DNA of 64,000 bases from DATGKG01 sp963783145 (GCA_963783145.1 CAWAMM010000002.1:1431455-1495454), one strand, 5' to 3'; counted from the first letter of the stretch, positions 7,245-17,359 are shown. The notes: generated by a model not told the origin, from the sequence alone. Program-made: numbers and translations.

Positions 7245-8063
7245 CTACTTCACGGGCGGTAGCGCATCCATTAAGGCCTTGGTCCGCGACTCAATCAGTC
7301 CCGCCACCAGGCGATCGGTATGGATATAAAGCCGATTCGCCTTGATCGCAGCCAGCACCATTTCACCGACGTCGTTTGGATCGGCGCCGGCGGCAAGAAA
7401 TGCATTGGCTTGCGCGAGGACGGCTTCCAACCGTTTGGCTTCCTCGGCGCTGAGCGAGTCCGGCTGTGTCTCGCGGCTGTTGGAAATGATTTTCGTGTTG
7501 ACCGGACCGGGGCACAACACGCTGACTCCGATTCCCAAGGGCGCCAGCTCCAGACGCAGCGATTCCGAGAGACCGACCACCGCAAATTTCGAGGTGGTAT
7601 ACAGAATGCCGGCGGTGGTCGCGGCCAGTCCCGCGCCTGACGCGGTGTTGACGATATGTCCGCCATCGCTGCGCTTCAGCATTCGCGGAAGGAAGGTTTG
7701 GATGCCGTTGATCACGCCATTCAAATTGATCCCAAGCACCCAGTCCCAATATTCGTAGGTCAGGCGCGTGACGTTCTGTGCTCCCGCGACGCCGGCATTG
7801 TTGCAGAGAATCGACACCGGGCCGAGTCGAGATTCGGTCTCGTCCGCCACCCGCGCATAGGCCACGCGATCGCGCACATCGAGGATGAAGGTCTCGACCG
7901 CGGTGGTTTTCGCGAGTTCGGCTTTCGCCGCGGCAAGTGCGGCTTGATCGATATCCACCAACGCCAGCTTGACGCCGGTCCGCGCGAACGCTCGCGCAAT
8001 ACCGAGCCCAATTCCGCGCGCGCCTCCGGTAATGAACGCGATTTTCCCATCAATCCGATCCAT
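7245..8063 (-). CDS. Short-chain dehydrogenase/reductase
   Basis: Classical SDR of 272 residues. It has the cofactor loop TGGARGIGLG near the N-terminus, an Asp in VDID that favours NAD(H), NNAG, and a Ser...YTTSK active site (TASGAGLAATTAGILYTTSK). A late PGPVNT motif is also present. It oxidises or reduces an alcohol or ketone that cannot be named from the sequence. It is divergent from the diiron operon, with the TetR-type operator between them, so both may answer to one repressor. Confidence 0.85.
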   Translation of the reverse strand: MDRIDGKIAFITGGARGIGLGIARAFARTGVKLALVDIDQAALAAAKAELAKTTAVETFILDVRDRVAYARVADETESRLGPVSILCNNAGVAGAQNVTRLTYEYWDWVLGINLNGVINGIQTFLPRMLKRSDGGHIVNTASGAGLAATTAGILYTTSKFAVVGLSESLRLELAPLGIGVSVLCPGPVNTKIISNSRETQPDSLSAEEAKRLEAVLAQANAFLAAGADPNDVGEMVLAAIKANRLYIHTDRLVAGLIESRTKALMDALPPVK

Positions 8064-8169
8064 GTTTTTTCAGCTCCCCGTGGCGACCTTGCTGGAATAG
8101 GAATCAGCGAAGCAGCCAGAATATATATTGATGCGTTTTCCGAAACGAACCTACCGCTCCGGCTTGCAA

Positions 8170-8183
8170 TGAACGTTCGTTCA
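8170..8183. promoter_or_regulatory. TetR-type operator, TGAACG-TT-CGTTCA
   Basis: A perfect inverted repeat with 6-base arms and a 2-base centre between the divergent SDR and diiron operon. Sites of this form are typical of TetR/FadR-type regulators of lipid metabolism. Which protein binds it is unknown; the TetR gene in this window is 31 kb away. Confidence 0.6.
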
Positions 8184-8259
8184 ATCCTAACATGTGTGAG
8201 GTTCGGGTGGGGGGAGCTTGCCCAACCGCTTTCACAAATCGCAGGATAGATATTAGACA

Positions 8260-8700
8260 ATGGCTGTAAGTTTTCCTTCTACCGATTACTTCGAAGCCCT
8301 CAAGGGGCAGATGGTCGCGGCGCAGGAACATTTCTCGCGCCTCGGCTTCATCGATACCACCTTCGCCGTCAGCGTCGGCAACAATGGCAAGGCGCATAAC
8401 TACGTTCTCGAGTTCGAGGTCTTCGAGCTCAAGAAGGTCAGCGAAGTCCCCGCCATCGATTTGAAGAAGGTTGATTTTTCAATCGAAGGAGACAGCCGGG
8501 TGTGGCGCGAGATGATCGAGAACATCAAGCGTAATGGCCAGGCCGACACGCATCACGATATCAACACCCTCGCGCATTTCGGCGAGCAACTCAAAATCAA
8601 GTACGACGACCCGGACGGGCACGACAAACTGTATCGTTTCATGGAATCCATCCAGGAATTTTTCGACCTGTCCAGCAAGCTCGAAGTCAGCTTCAACTAG
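8260..8700 (+). CDS. SCP2-like small protein of the diiron operon
   Basis: Soluble protein of 146 residues without a signal peptide. The order of elements resembles the SCP2 sterol-carrier fold: YVLEFEVFEL, then VDFSIEGDSRVWREMI, a short helical stretch, GEQLKIKYDD, and a C-terminal amphipathic helix. SCP2-like proteins bind hydrophobic ligands. It is the first gene of an operon, followed after 18 bases by the diiron protein gene. It could deliver a hydrophobic substrate or act as an effector like the small proteins of multicomponent monooxygenases. Family assignment is by pattern only. Confidence 0.5.
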   Translation: MAVSFPSTDYFEALKGQMVAAQEHFSRLGFIDTTFAVSVGNNGKAHNYVLEFEVFELKKVSEVPAIDLKKVDFSIEGDSRVWREMIENIKRNGQADTHHDINTLAHFGEQLKIKYDDPDGHDKLYRFMESIQEFFDLSSKLEVSFN

Positions 8701-8718
8701 CACGCGGAGGCGCGGCAA

Positions 8719-9867
8719 ATGGCGTATCTGGCGACCCACGATTACCTCGAAGACAAAAGCTTTGTCGACAAATGGCTCTACACGATGCGGACCGGCGAGA
8801 TGGACCTGTCGTGGATGAACGCCAATACCGAGAAGGTCGCGACACGTCCGCAAAACGCGCGGCGCGGGCTGACCTATCGCGACCTCGATGTTGGCACTTA
8901 CGGCTTCACCGGCGTGCCGGAGAAAGTGCGCGAGAATCGCTCTTACGCGCCGCGTGGCGCCGAGATTCCCGAGGGCGTGCCCGACGCACAACCGTGGGTC
9001 TCGCGTAAGAGCGAGTTGTGGGCTTTCAATACCGAAAGTTATTACGAGGAAGCGGTCTCGCGGCAATGGAACGCGACCACCGATATCCCCTGGGACCGCC
9101 TCGAAGGCGTCGAGATGCCCGAGGCGACCGGCAAGGCGCTCTCGCAGCTGATGACCTTCCTCACCGAAGTCGAAATGATCGCCACCGACACGCCGGCGAT
9201 GTGGCTGCCGCGACTCAATCCCGATTTTATCGAGGTCAAGGCTTTCATCGCGTCACAGGCGATGGACGAGGCCCGTCATGCGGAGGTTTTCCGCAAGCGC
9301 GCGCTCACCACCGGCTACGGCCTGATGGCGGCCAGCCCGATGAACGAGATGGCGCTTAAGCATCTGCGCGATGCCGATTCATTCAGCGAAATGTCGGTCG
9401 CGCTGCATCTCGTCGCCGAGGGCAATGTGCTCACGATGTTCCGCTTCAGCGAATATCTCTCCCCAACCGATGTCGACAAGAAAATCTTCCGTCTCGTGAT
9501 GCAGGATGAAGCGCGGCACGTCGGCTACGGCATGCAGCACTTCAAATACGTGCTGGAAAACTTCCCCGAGAAACGCGAAGTGCTCCATGCGCATCTGGAT
9601 GAGGCCGAAAACATTTCCTTCGCCGGCGCGGCGGCGACCGAGGTCACCGAGAGCTTCATCATTCTGGCCGGCGGTGGATTGAAGAAAGAGAATATCGACG
9701 AAGGCATCAAGGTCACCACGCAGTTCAACCTCAAGCAGATGCACGAACACTTCGAGCGGCTGGAAAAATGCGGCATGCCCGAGCGCAAGGATCCCAAGCG
9801 CTCCAAGCTCTACGCAATGTTCCTGGAGAGCAAAGCCGACGCCGAAGCGCACGGGATTACCATATAA
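8719..9867 (+). CDS. Ferritin-like diiron protein, catalytic (alpha-type) subunit
   Basis: Protein of 382 residues with a helical bundle carrying a complete diiron site: Glu152, Glu184 and His187 (DEARH), Glu234 (VAEGN), and Glu264 and His267 (second DEARH). This is the four-Glu, two-His arrangement of ribonucleotide reductase R2, bacterial multicomponent monooxygenases, BoxB and PaaA. A Shine-Dalgarno sequence (GCGGAGG) precedes the ATG. The next gene starts directly after the stop and encodes a paralogue with the site destroyed, so the two probably form a heteromeric oxygenase. No reductase or ferredoxin gene is adjacent. The substrate is unknown; the SCP2-like neighbour hints at a lipid. 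Confidence 0.75.
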   Translation: MAYLATHDYLEDKSFVDKWLYTMRTGEMDLSWMNANTEKVATRPQNARRGLTYRDLDVGTYGFTGVPEKVRENRSYAPRGAEIPEGVPDAQPWVSRKSELWAFNTESYYEEAVSRQWNATTDIPWDRLEGVEMPEATGKALSQLMTFLTEVEMIATDTPAMWLPRLNPDFIEVKAFIASQAMDEARHAEVFRKRALTTGYGLMAASPMNEMALKHLRDADSFSEMSVALHLVAEGNVLTMFRFSEYLSPTDVDKKIFRLVMQDEARHVGYGMQHFKYVLENFPEKREVLHAHLDEAENISFAGAAATEVTESFIILAGGGLKKENIDEGIKVTTQFNLKQMHEHFERLEKCGMPERKDPKRSKLYAMFLESKADAEAHGITI

Positions 9868-10983
9868 ATGGCTTTCTACGCCGATAAGGATTACACCGAG
9901 GACAAGCAAATCCTCGAAGCGATGAACGAGGTGATGGCCGGGAATCTCGGTTTGCATTGGTACAACGCCAATACCGAAAAATTCAAAGGTCACGCCAGCG
10001 ATCCGCAGCGCGGGCTCACCTACGACGACCTCAACCACGGCACCTATGGGTATACCGACCTGCCCGAGCATCTGCGCACCAGCCAATCGATGGTCGCGCG
10101 CGGCAGCGACAAGTCGGGCAAGCTGCCCGACATGGGCTACGTGGTCAATCGTAAATCCGAGGTGTGGTCCGACAACGTCTCCGAGCTTTACGAAGAAGCC
10201 AAGGCGCGCCGATGGGCGCCCGCCACCGATATTCCGTGGATCGCGCTCGGCGAAAAGCCGCTGGGCGAGACCCTCGAAGTCGCGTGCGCGCAGCTCTACA
10301 CCTTCCTCCAGGAGTGCGAGCTGGTCAGCCTCGATTTTCCTTCACGATGGGTCGCGCTGATCAATCAGGATTTCATCGAACAGAAAAGCTTCATGTGCGC
10401 GCAGATGCTCGATGCATCGCGGCTGCTGGAAGTCTTTCGCAAGCGCACCCTTTACGGCGGCGCCGGGATGAAACGTGCCAGCGTCAATGCCGAGCAGGGC
10501 CTCAAGGAATGGCTGTGGGCCGAGACCTATCCGCAAGGCTCGCTCTCGATCAATCTCGCCTTGCAGGGGATGCTGCTCGCGATCTTTCGTCATGTCGCGG
10601 CCTTCGCGCCCAGCGTCACCGATCGCGCGATCATGCGCAAGGCGATGCAGGACAGCGCGCGCTGGGCTTCCTACGGCACCGGATGCCTGCGCTACCACCT
10701 CGAGCATCAGCCGGGGCAGCGCGTGGCGTTGCACGAGTACCTCGACGAGAGCGAGCATGTGATGCTCGGGATCATCGGCAGCGCGGAATTCCTCGAGCCG
10801 CTGATCATCATCTCGGGCGGGGGCTTGGAGAAGGATCGGGTCAAGGCGGGACGGGTCGCGGTTTCGAAGCTGATCAAGCTGATGATGCGCGAATACTTCG
10901 AGCGCCTCGACTATGCGGGCCTGGGCGGCCGTCCGGAACGTTCGCGCCTGGCGCACGTCATTGAGCGAATCCAGGTAGCCTGA
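9868..10983 (+). CDS. Ferritin-like paralogue lacking the diiron site (beta-type subunit)
   Basis: Protein of 371 residues, clearly paralogous to its upstream neighbour along its length: shared NANTEK, RGLTYDDLNHGTYGYT, RKSEVW and TDIPW segments. Of six metal ligands only Glu151 remains. The others are replaced by Ala183, Leu186, Gln233, Ser263 and Trp266. This loss is the hallmark of structural subunits such as MmoY or PaaC, which dimerise with a catalytic partner. The start codon follows the previous stop with no gap, indicating translational coupling. The reading frame is intact and well conserved elsewhere, so it is not decaying. Confidence 0.75.
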   Translation: MAFYADKDYTEDKQILEAMNEVMAGNLGLHWYNANTEKFKGHASDPQRGLTYDDLNHGTYGYTDLPEHLRTSQSMVARGSDKSGKLPDMGYVVNRKSEVWSDNVSELYEEAKARRWAPATDIPWIALGEKPLGETLEVACAQLYTFLQECELVSLDFPSRWVALINQDFIEQKSFMCAQMLDASRLLEVFRKRTLYGGAGMKRASVNAEQGLKEWLWAETYPQGSLSINLALQGMLLAIFRHVAAFAPSVTDRAIMRKAMQDSARWASYGTGCLRYHLEHQPGQRVALHEYLDESEHVMLGIIGSAEFLEPLIIISGGGLEKDRVKAGRVAVSKLIKLMMREYFERLDYAGLGGRPERSRLAHVIERIQVA

Positions 10984-11003
10984 AAGCGGATTGGTCTGTC
11001 TCT

Positions 11004-12209
11004 CTATACCCACCGTGGCATGGTGTCCGGCGCGAGGCCGAACGCCAGCTTCCCCATTATGCCGAGAGTGTCATAGCCGGTGAGCGGGTGAATGATGCCC
11101 GCGCGGACGTCGCGATACATCTGTTCCAGCGGACCGGAGCGTGAGAGCGCTGCTCCTCCCATTATGCGCATCGCCTTGTCCACCACGCTGACTGCGGTTT
11201 CGGTCACAAAATGCTGGCATGCCAGCACGTCCATCAGGGGCGGATTCGCTCGCTGGGATGGTTCACTCAGCGCTGCCGCGGTCTGAAGCAACATCGCCCA
11301 CGCCGCCCTCAGTGCGACTTCCATTTCAGCGGCGAGAAATTGGTTTCCCGGGTAGTGGCTCACGGGACGGTCAAATGGAAGCTGCGTGCGTTCACGCGCC
11401 CAGCTTATCGCATGATCATGGGCTGCCTGCGCGATTCCGAGATAGCAGGCGGACACCGAGGTCATAAACCATGAGCAGAACACGTTGTTGTAGGTCTCCC
11501 AGGTACGCGCCGGGCGCAGGGTCACGTTCTCGTCGGGCACGAAGACGTTCTCCCATACCGTGTCGTGGCTGGAGGAGGACCGAATGCTCATGGTGTCCCA
11601 GTTATTCTGAATCTTGATACCGGGGGTTTTCGCTGGAACAGTGAAAAACACGCATTGCGGCCCTTTCACGGGGTCATCGTAGTGCGCGGTCTGTTCGAAG
11701 AAATCGGCGCATACACAAAGAGTTCCGAAGCCGGCGCGGCCATTGACCAGGTATCCGCCATTAACCTTCTCGGCGCGACGCGTGGTGTCGTTGAGTCCCG
11801 CGAAGCCAACTACCGTATTCATCCTGGGGTCGCTCGTACCGGAACATAAAATGAGAGAATCTCGGGCGCTGGCTTCAAGGAACGGCCGTTGTCGCTCATC
11901 GCCTAAGCGCCAGAGGTCCGAACGCACCGCCACATTGAAGATGTGCATGTTGATCGCAACCGCGGTTGGTCCGTCGCCCTGCGCTAGCCGCTCTTGAGCC
12001 ATCAGGAAATCCGTCAAGTTGGCGGCGCCGCCGCCGAACTCGGCCGGCAGTGTCATGTTGACATAGCCGGAAGCCTTTAGAGCCTGGATATTCTCAAACG
12101 CGAAGCTGTTTTCGCGATCATGCTGAGCGACGCGGGTCTTGAAGTCCTCCGCATGGGTTGCAGCGAGCCTGACGAAAGATGATTGACGATCGTTCGCGCT
12201 CGTCGTCAT
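11004..12209 (-). CDS. Acyl-CoA dehydrogenase-family flavoprotein
   Basis: About 400 residues with the acyl-CoA dehydrogenase fold: an N-terminal helical part with LPAEFGGGAANL, a middle beta part (GYLVNGRAGFGT), and a C-terminal helical part ending with MRIMGGAALSRSGPLEQMYRDVRAG. The substrate-proton-abstracting Glu of true FadE enzymes is not obvious. It may be an acyl-CoA dehydrogenase or a related flavin monooxygenase/desulfurase. The ATG at 12209 is preferred over a GTG at 12254 because the extra 15 residues look unlike the family. It converges on the diiron operon. Confidence 0.75.
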   Translation of the reverse strand: MTTSANDRQSSFVRLAATHAEDFKTRVAQHDRENSFAFENIQALKASGYVNMTLPAEFGGGAANLTDFLMAQERLAQGDGPTAVAINMHIFNVAVRSDLWRLGDERQRPFLEASARDSLILCSGTSDPRMNTVVGFAGLNDTTRRAEKVNGGYLVNGRAGFGTLCVCADFFEQTAHYDDPVKGPQCVFFTVPAKTPGIKIQNNWDTMSIRSSSSHDTVWENVFVPDENVTLRPARTWETYNNVFCSWFMTSVSACYLGIAQAAHDHAISWARERTQLPFDRPVSHYPGNQFLAAEMEVALRAAWAMLLQTAAALSEPSQRANPPLMDVLACQHFVTETAVSVVDKAMRIMGGAALSRSGPLEQMYRDVRAGIIHPLTGYDTLGIMGKLAFGLAPDTMPRWV

Positions 12210-12355
12210 AAGCGTTTCTGAACTCCGAAGTAAGATATCCTCGGAGTGTCGCACATTGGATCATGTTCGCGCCAATAGGGGATGAGTCGGTCCGATGTAT
12301 CGACATCGCCTCGCCGCCCACCGCGGACGGCGGTTAAATTAGTCGAATTCACGGG

Positions 12356-14488
12356 ATGGCGCGGCGCTTTTGCGGGTGTGATACGTTCGCGTTCAATAAT
12401 TGCGGGGCCGTAAATTGTCCGAGCCGCTCAACCCAAATCCGACTCGCGGAATTGGCCGCGATCATGTTCAGCGATATTGCGGGCTACACGCTGGTCATGG
12501 GTAAGGATGAGCAACGTGCGATACACGCGCTGGCCGAACATCGCGCGCTGTTGCGAAAGCTGGTTCCACAGTTCAACGGCCGGATACTGGGCGAAATTGG
12601 CGATGGGACCTTGTCGAGTTTTCATAGCGCGGTGGATGCGGTCAACTGCGCCCGCGACGTCCAGGCAGCGACCAAAGGATCATCGGAGCTGCGCTTGCGG
12701 ATCGGGATCCACCTCGGCGACGTAATTTTCAGCAACGATAATGCGTGGGGCGATGGAATCAACATCGCATCGCGGATTCATGCGCTTGCGCCGCCGGGGA
12801 GCATCTGCGTTTCGGAACATGTTTACCACGCGATTCGCAATCAGCCAGGCATGGCAGCGAGGAATCTTGGACAGAAGCGGCTCAGGAACGTCAGCTATCC
12901 AGTCGGCGTGTACCTGCTGTCGAGCGGCGACGCGCTAGCCGATGAAATGGGCGCAGGGCCATTGGCCGCGGAATTCATCGCGTGGGTTCGCGTGCGGCCT
13001 TGGCTGTTGGCGGGAAGCCTCGGTCTCTTCCTGGCGCTTGGATATGCGGTGGCGCGATGGAAATCGTCCAATGCGCCCGTGACAGCACAGTCTGCAGTTC
13101 AGCCGCGCGTTATCCGCTCGATTGCAGTTTTGCCGCTGGACAACTTCTCCGGTGATCCGGCGCAGGAGTACTTCGCCGACGGTATGACCGATGAGCTGAC
13201 CACTGACCTCGCGACGATCAGCGCGCTCCGCGTCATCTCCCGAACTTCGGTGATGCAGTTCAAAGGCGAGCATCGTAAACCACTGCCTGAAATCGCCAAA
13301 GAATTAAACGTCGATGCGGTGGTAGAAGGCTCGGTCATGCGTGTTGGCGATAGGGTGCGTATCACCGCGCAGTTGATCTACGCGCCGGACGACCAGCATC
13401 TGTGGGCGAAGACTTACGAGCGCGATTCGCGCGACGTATTTGCGATGCAGGATGAAGTCGCGCTCGCAATCGCGGACGAGATCAAGGTCGAATTGACACC
13501 CAATGAGCAGGCACGCTTTGCTAATTCCCGCCCGGTCAACCCCGAGGCGCACGAGGCGTATCTGAAGGGTCGCTACTTCCTCGATAACTACAGCGAGGAA
13601 CGGGTGAAAAAGGCGATCGCGCAGTTCCAGCAGGCGATCAGCATTGATCCGAACTTCGTGTCGGCTTACACCGGGCTCGCCGACGCGTACGGGTACAGCG
13701 AAGACTGGTACTTTCCGGCCAATGAAGTAATGCCGAAGTCGAGGGCTGCGGCCGAGAAAGCGCTGCAACTGGACGATTCCTCGGCTGAGGCCCACACTTC
13801 ACTTGGCTTTATAGTGTGGCAATACGACTACGATTGGGTGGCAGGTGAGCGGGAGTATCGGCGGGCGATCGAGCTGAATCCCAACTACTACGAGGCCCAT
13901 CATCAGTACGGATACCTGCTCGCATTCGCAGGACGGTTCGAGGAGAGCGTGGCCGAGTTCAAACGCGCCAACGAAATGGATCCGCTGTCGGCGGGCATTC
14001 TGAATGACCTGGCGTGGCCGTTGATGTTTCAGGGCAAGTACGACGAAGCCAGAGAGAAGATTCGTAAGGCCCTGGAATTGGATCCGAGCTTCTATCTTGC
14101 TCAATTCACTTTGGGATGGATCGATATTGAGGAGGGCAAGCCTCAAAATGCGATCGCGGAGCTGGAAAAAGCGCGCTCGATGGATGCTCCACCATTTGTG
14201 ACCGGCTTTCTTGGATATGCCTACGCGGTATCGGGTGACCGCGCACAGGCGCAGGCTATGCTCACGGACCTCGGCCAGATGTCATCACATCGATTCGTCT
14301 CACCCTTCGCGACCGCGGTGGTCTACATCGGCCTTGGCGATACGCCGCGGGCGCTCGCCGAGCTCGAGAAGGCATACGACGCGCGCTCGTGGATGATGAC
14401 GTGGCTGAAGCTGGACAAGATTTTCGACCCACTCCGAAGCGATCCGCGCTTCGTTGCATTGCTTAAAAAGGTCGGTCCGGACAAGTAA
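12356..14488 (+). CDS. Class III adenylate/guanylate cyclase - TolB-like - TPR signalling protein
   Basis: Protein of 710 residues. Residues 30-190 are a class III cyclase catalytic domain: metal-binding FSDIAGYT, a second Asp in GDG, and GDGINIASRI carrying the catalytic Asn and Arg. The substrate lysine position appears replaced. A single hydrophobic segment near 215-237 anchors it. Then comes a TolB-like domain (SIAVLPLDNFSGDPAQEYFADGMTDEL), followed by about seven TPR-like repeats from residue 390 to the end. It probably makes cAMP or cGMP in response to a periplasmic or protein-binding signal. Fusions of this kind are frequent in soil proteobacteria. The exact start is uncertain within the first 30 codons. 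Confidence 0.8.
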   Translation: MARRFCGCDTFAFNNCGAVNCPSRSTQIRLAELAAIMFSDIAGYTLVMGKDEQRAIHALAEHRALLRKLVPQFNGRILGEIGDGTLSSFHSAVDAVNCARDVQAATKGSSELRLRIGIHLGDVIFSNDNAWGDGINIASRIHALAPPGSICVSEHVYHAIRNQPGMAARNLGQKRLRNVSYPVGVYLLSSGDALADEMGAGPLAAEFIAWVRVRPWLLAGSLGLFLALGYAVARWKSSNAPVTAQSAVQPRVIRSIAVLPLDNFSGDPAQEYFADGMTDELTTDLATISALRVISRTSVMQFKGEHRKPLPEIAKELNVDAVVEGSVMRVGDRVRITAQLIYAPDDQHLWAKTYERDSRDVFAMQDEVALAIADEIKVELTPNEQARFANSRPVNPEAHEAYLKGRYFLDNYSEERVKKAIAQFQQAISIDPNFVSAYTGLADAYGYSEDWYFPANEVMPKSRAAAEKALQLDDSSAEAHTSLGFIVWQYDYDWVAGEREYRRAIELNPNYYEAHHQYGYLLAFAGRFEESVAEFKRANEMDPLSAGILNDLAWPLMFQGKYDEAREKIRKALELDPSFYLAQFTLGWIDIEEGKPQNAIAELEKARSMDAPPFVTGFLGYAYAVSGDRAQAQAMLTDLGQMSSHRFVSPFATAVVYIGLGDTPRALAELEKAYDARSWMMTWLKLDKIFDPLRSDPRFVALLKKVGPDK

Positions 14489-14555
14489 CACCTCGCCATT
14501 CGCACCTCAGCGGGCGCGCGCGTTCGTGTCTGCCGCGCATCGTCGACCGGACACA

Positions 14556-14627
14556 AGTGGCCAAACGCTCTATGCAGATAGGGTGCGGAGCTTGGCGCAC
14601 GTCATTGAGCGAATCCAAGTGGCATAA
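14556..14627 (+). pseudogene. Remnant echoing the 3' end of the diiron beta-subunit gene
   Basis: An open stretch ends in RSLAHVIERIQVA and a TAA stop. The gene at 9868-10983 ends in RSRLAHVIERIQVA and a TGA stop. The 25 bases at 14593-14617 are identical to 10949-10973. Nothing upstream of the fragment resembles the rest of the gene, so it looks like the tail of a decayed duplicate. Confidence 0.6.
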
Positions 14628-14654
14628 AATGCTTCCATGAGTAACTGGGTTCGA

Positions 14655-14690
14655 AGCGCCGGTCTTTTCGAGGCCGGCGCTTTCGTTTTT
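14655..14690 (+). terminator. Rho-independent terminator
   Basis: Perfect 8-base stem AGCGCCGG (14655-14662) and CCGGCGCT (14674-14681), followed by a T-rich tract TTTCGTTTTT. It closes the transcription unit of the cyclase-TPR gene or of the lost duplicate behind it. Confidence 0.8.
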
Positions 14691-14767
14691 CGCGCAGCTG
14701 ATGGTCCGGAATCTTGCCGTCGCGTTGGTTTCCAATCGACAGATTGTACTGGTTTTGGTCGGATTGG

Positions 14768-14783
14768 CACGATTATAATCGTG
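14768..14783. promoter_or_regulatory. 16-base perfect palindrome overlapping a TATAAT
   Basis: CACGATTATAATCGTG is its own reverse complement and contains TATAAT at 14774-14779. It lies about 48 bases before the sigma54-activator gene. Likely an operator over a promoter, possibly for autoregulation; the binding protein is unknown. Confidence 0.45.
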
Positions 14784-14830
14784 TAGTTGTAACCGTCGCG
14801 CACCGTCCGCGAACCGTTTGATACTCTCCG

Positions 14831-16342
<1,512 letters not shown>

Positions 16343-16436
16343 TCTCATAGTCATTGGACCCTTCAAGGCATCCCTTGAAGATAACGTGCCAACGGTGCAT
16401 TAGTGGGAAAAGCGCGGCAAACTCCGAGGCAAATCG

Positions 16437-16646
16437 ATGCGCCCACTTCGCCAGTGTCAGTTTAACGGATGTCAACGCTCGGGTAGGGAGCGCGCGATCT
16501 CTTACTACCAGCGCCCGGGAAGTCTGCTGACGCTTCATCCGAGTCTTTGCAACGAGCATTTCAAGGATCTGCCGAGAGCCGACGGCATAGCAACACGATG
16601 GCTCAATCATCTGCGCGTCCGCACCAACGGCCCGCTTTCAAGGTGA
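16437..16646 (+). CDS. Possible small Cys/His zinc-ribbon-like protein
   Basis: Frame of 69 codons with a spaced set of possible metal ligands: Cys7, Cys12, Cys38 and His41 (CQFNGCQR ... LCNEHF). It could be a small zinc-binding protein. No Shine-Dalgarno sequence is convincing, and it lies in a region containing gene remnants. Kept as a hypothesis only. Confidence 0.3.
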   Translation: MRPLRQCQFNGCQRSGRERAISYYQRPGSLLTLHPSLCNEHFKDLPRADGIATRWLNHLRVRTNGPLSR

Positions 16647-16670
16647 CCCACCTGCGGATCGTTCCGGTAG

Positions 16671-16690
16671 GGGGCGTTCGCGAACGCCCC
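16671..16690. repeat. 20-base palindrome of a GGGGCGTTCG repeat family
   Basis: GGGGCGTTCGCGAACGCCCC is a perfect palindrome in non-coding sequence. A closely similar copy lies at 53924-53949, so this is probably a dispersed REP-like element rather than an operator. Confidence 0.6.
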
Positions 16691-16782
16691 GTTGAATCTT
16701 AGTCGTGCGCAGCGCATCCAGTGTCGAGGTTCTTTGCGTGCGGCCAGGAGGCCTTCGCGCACAATGACAACAAATGATCCTG

Positions 16783-16836
16783 ATGATATCGCGCAAGAAG
16801 TTGTACGCGCGCATCGTCAAGTACTGGCTCGAATAA
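16783..16836 (+). pseudogene. Remnant echoing the Fis-type HTH end of the sigma54 activator
   Basis: The frame reads MISRKKLYARIVKYWLE and a TAA stop. The neighbouring activator gene ends GISRKKLYARITKYGLE and TAA. Codons differ at several third positions, which suggests an old duplicate, of which only the last 17 codons remain, rather than a fresh copy. Confidence 0.55.
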
Positions 16837-16845
16837 GATGGTGGG

Positions 16846-17136
16846 CTATTTTTCGCCCTTGGCCTTGGCCAGGAGCTCGTCGAGTTCGCGATTAACGCCG
16901 TCCATCGTTTCGATGAGACGACCCAGAGCGTTGTCCAATGTAATCTTGTCCAGACCTTTACCATTAAACGATGCGGCCTGATTGAGCGCCTCCATCGTCT
17001 CGCGACTTTTCTGTACTCGTTCCATAAGTTTTGCGGCTTTAGCTTTTGAATCTGAGTCGAGCGCGAAGGCTCTGAGTTCCCGCGCCTTCCTCAACGCCTC
17101 AATCACAAGATGGACGAATTTCTCGAATCCGTCCAT
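16846..17136 (-). CDS. Small helical (coiled-coil-like) protein, unknown function
   Basis: Protein of 96 residues, almost wholly helical by composition, rich in Lys, Glu, Leu and Ala with heptad-like spacing (MDGVNRELDELLAKAKGEK at the C-terminus). No signal peptide, cysteine or membrane segment. I do not recognise a family. Codon use matches the neighbours, which favours a real gene. It is divergent from the ABC exporter and ends about 10 bases from the HTH remnant. Confidence 0.5.
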   Translation of the reverse strand: MDGFEKFVHLVIEALRKARELRAFALDSDSKAKAAKLMERVQKSRETMEALNQAASFNGKGLDKITLDNALGRLIETMDGVNRELDELLAKAKGEK

Positions 17137-17260
17137 TGGTCAGTTCGCCGAAATTATCACTTCGCGATTCTTGAAAGCATCCCAGCTGTATGACCCCAAC
17201 TACCGGATGCCTCTTCATTCGTTTTTGCGAGGCTGTTAGAATCACCGCTTCCCGATAATT

Positions 17261-17292
17261 CCTCTCCTCGATCGCAGGAGGGGTTTTTTCTT
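17261..17292 (+). terminator. Hairpin with T-run before the ABC exporter gene
   Basis: CCTCTCCT (17261-17268) pairs with AGGAGGGG (17276-17283) around a 7-base loop and is followed by six T. It has the form of a Rho-independent terminator on the plus strand, 70 bases before the exporter start, and could also act as an attenuator. Confidence 0.55.
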
Positions 17293-17359
17293 TTGGTCGA
17301 TGAATCGAACAACGGTCCGGCGACGTACTGAAGTTGGGGCGAAGGTAGGGCGATTTGGG

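Noticed and set aside
16343..16436. Sigma54 (-24/-12) promoter sites near the activator genes
   Set aside because: No GG-N10-GC pair with convincing context was found by eye in the nearby gaps.
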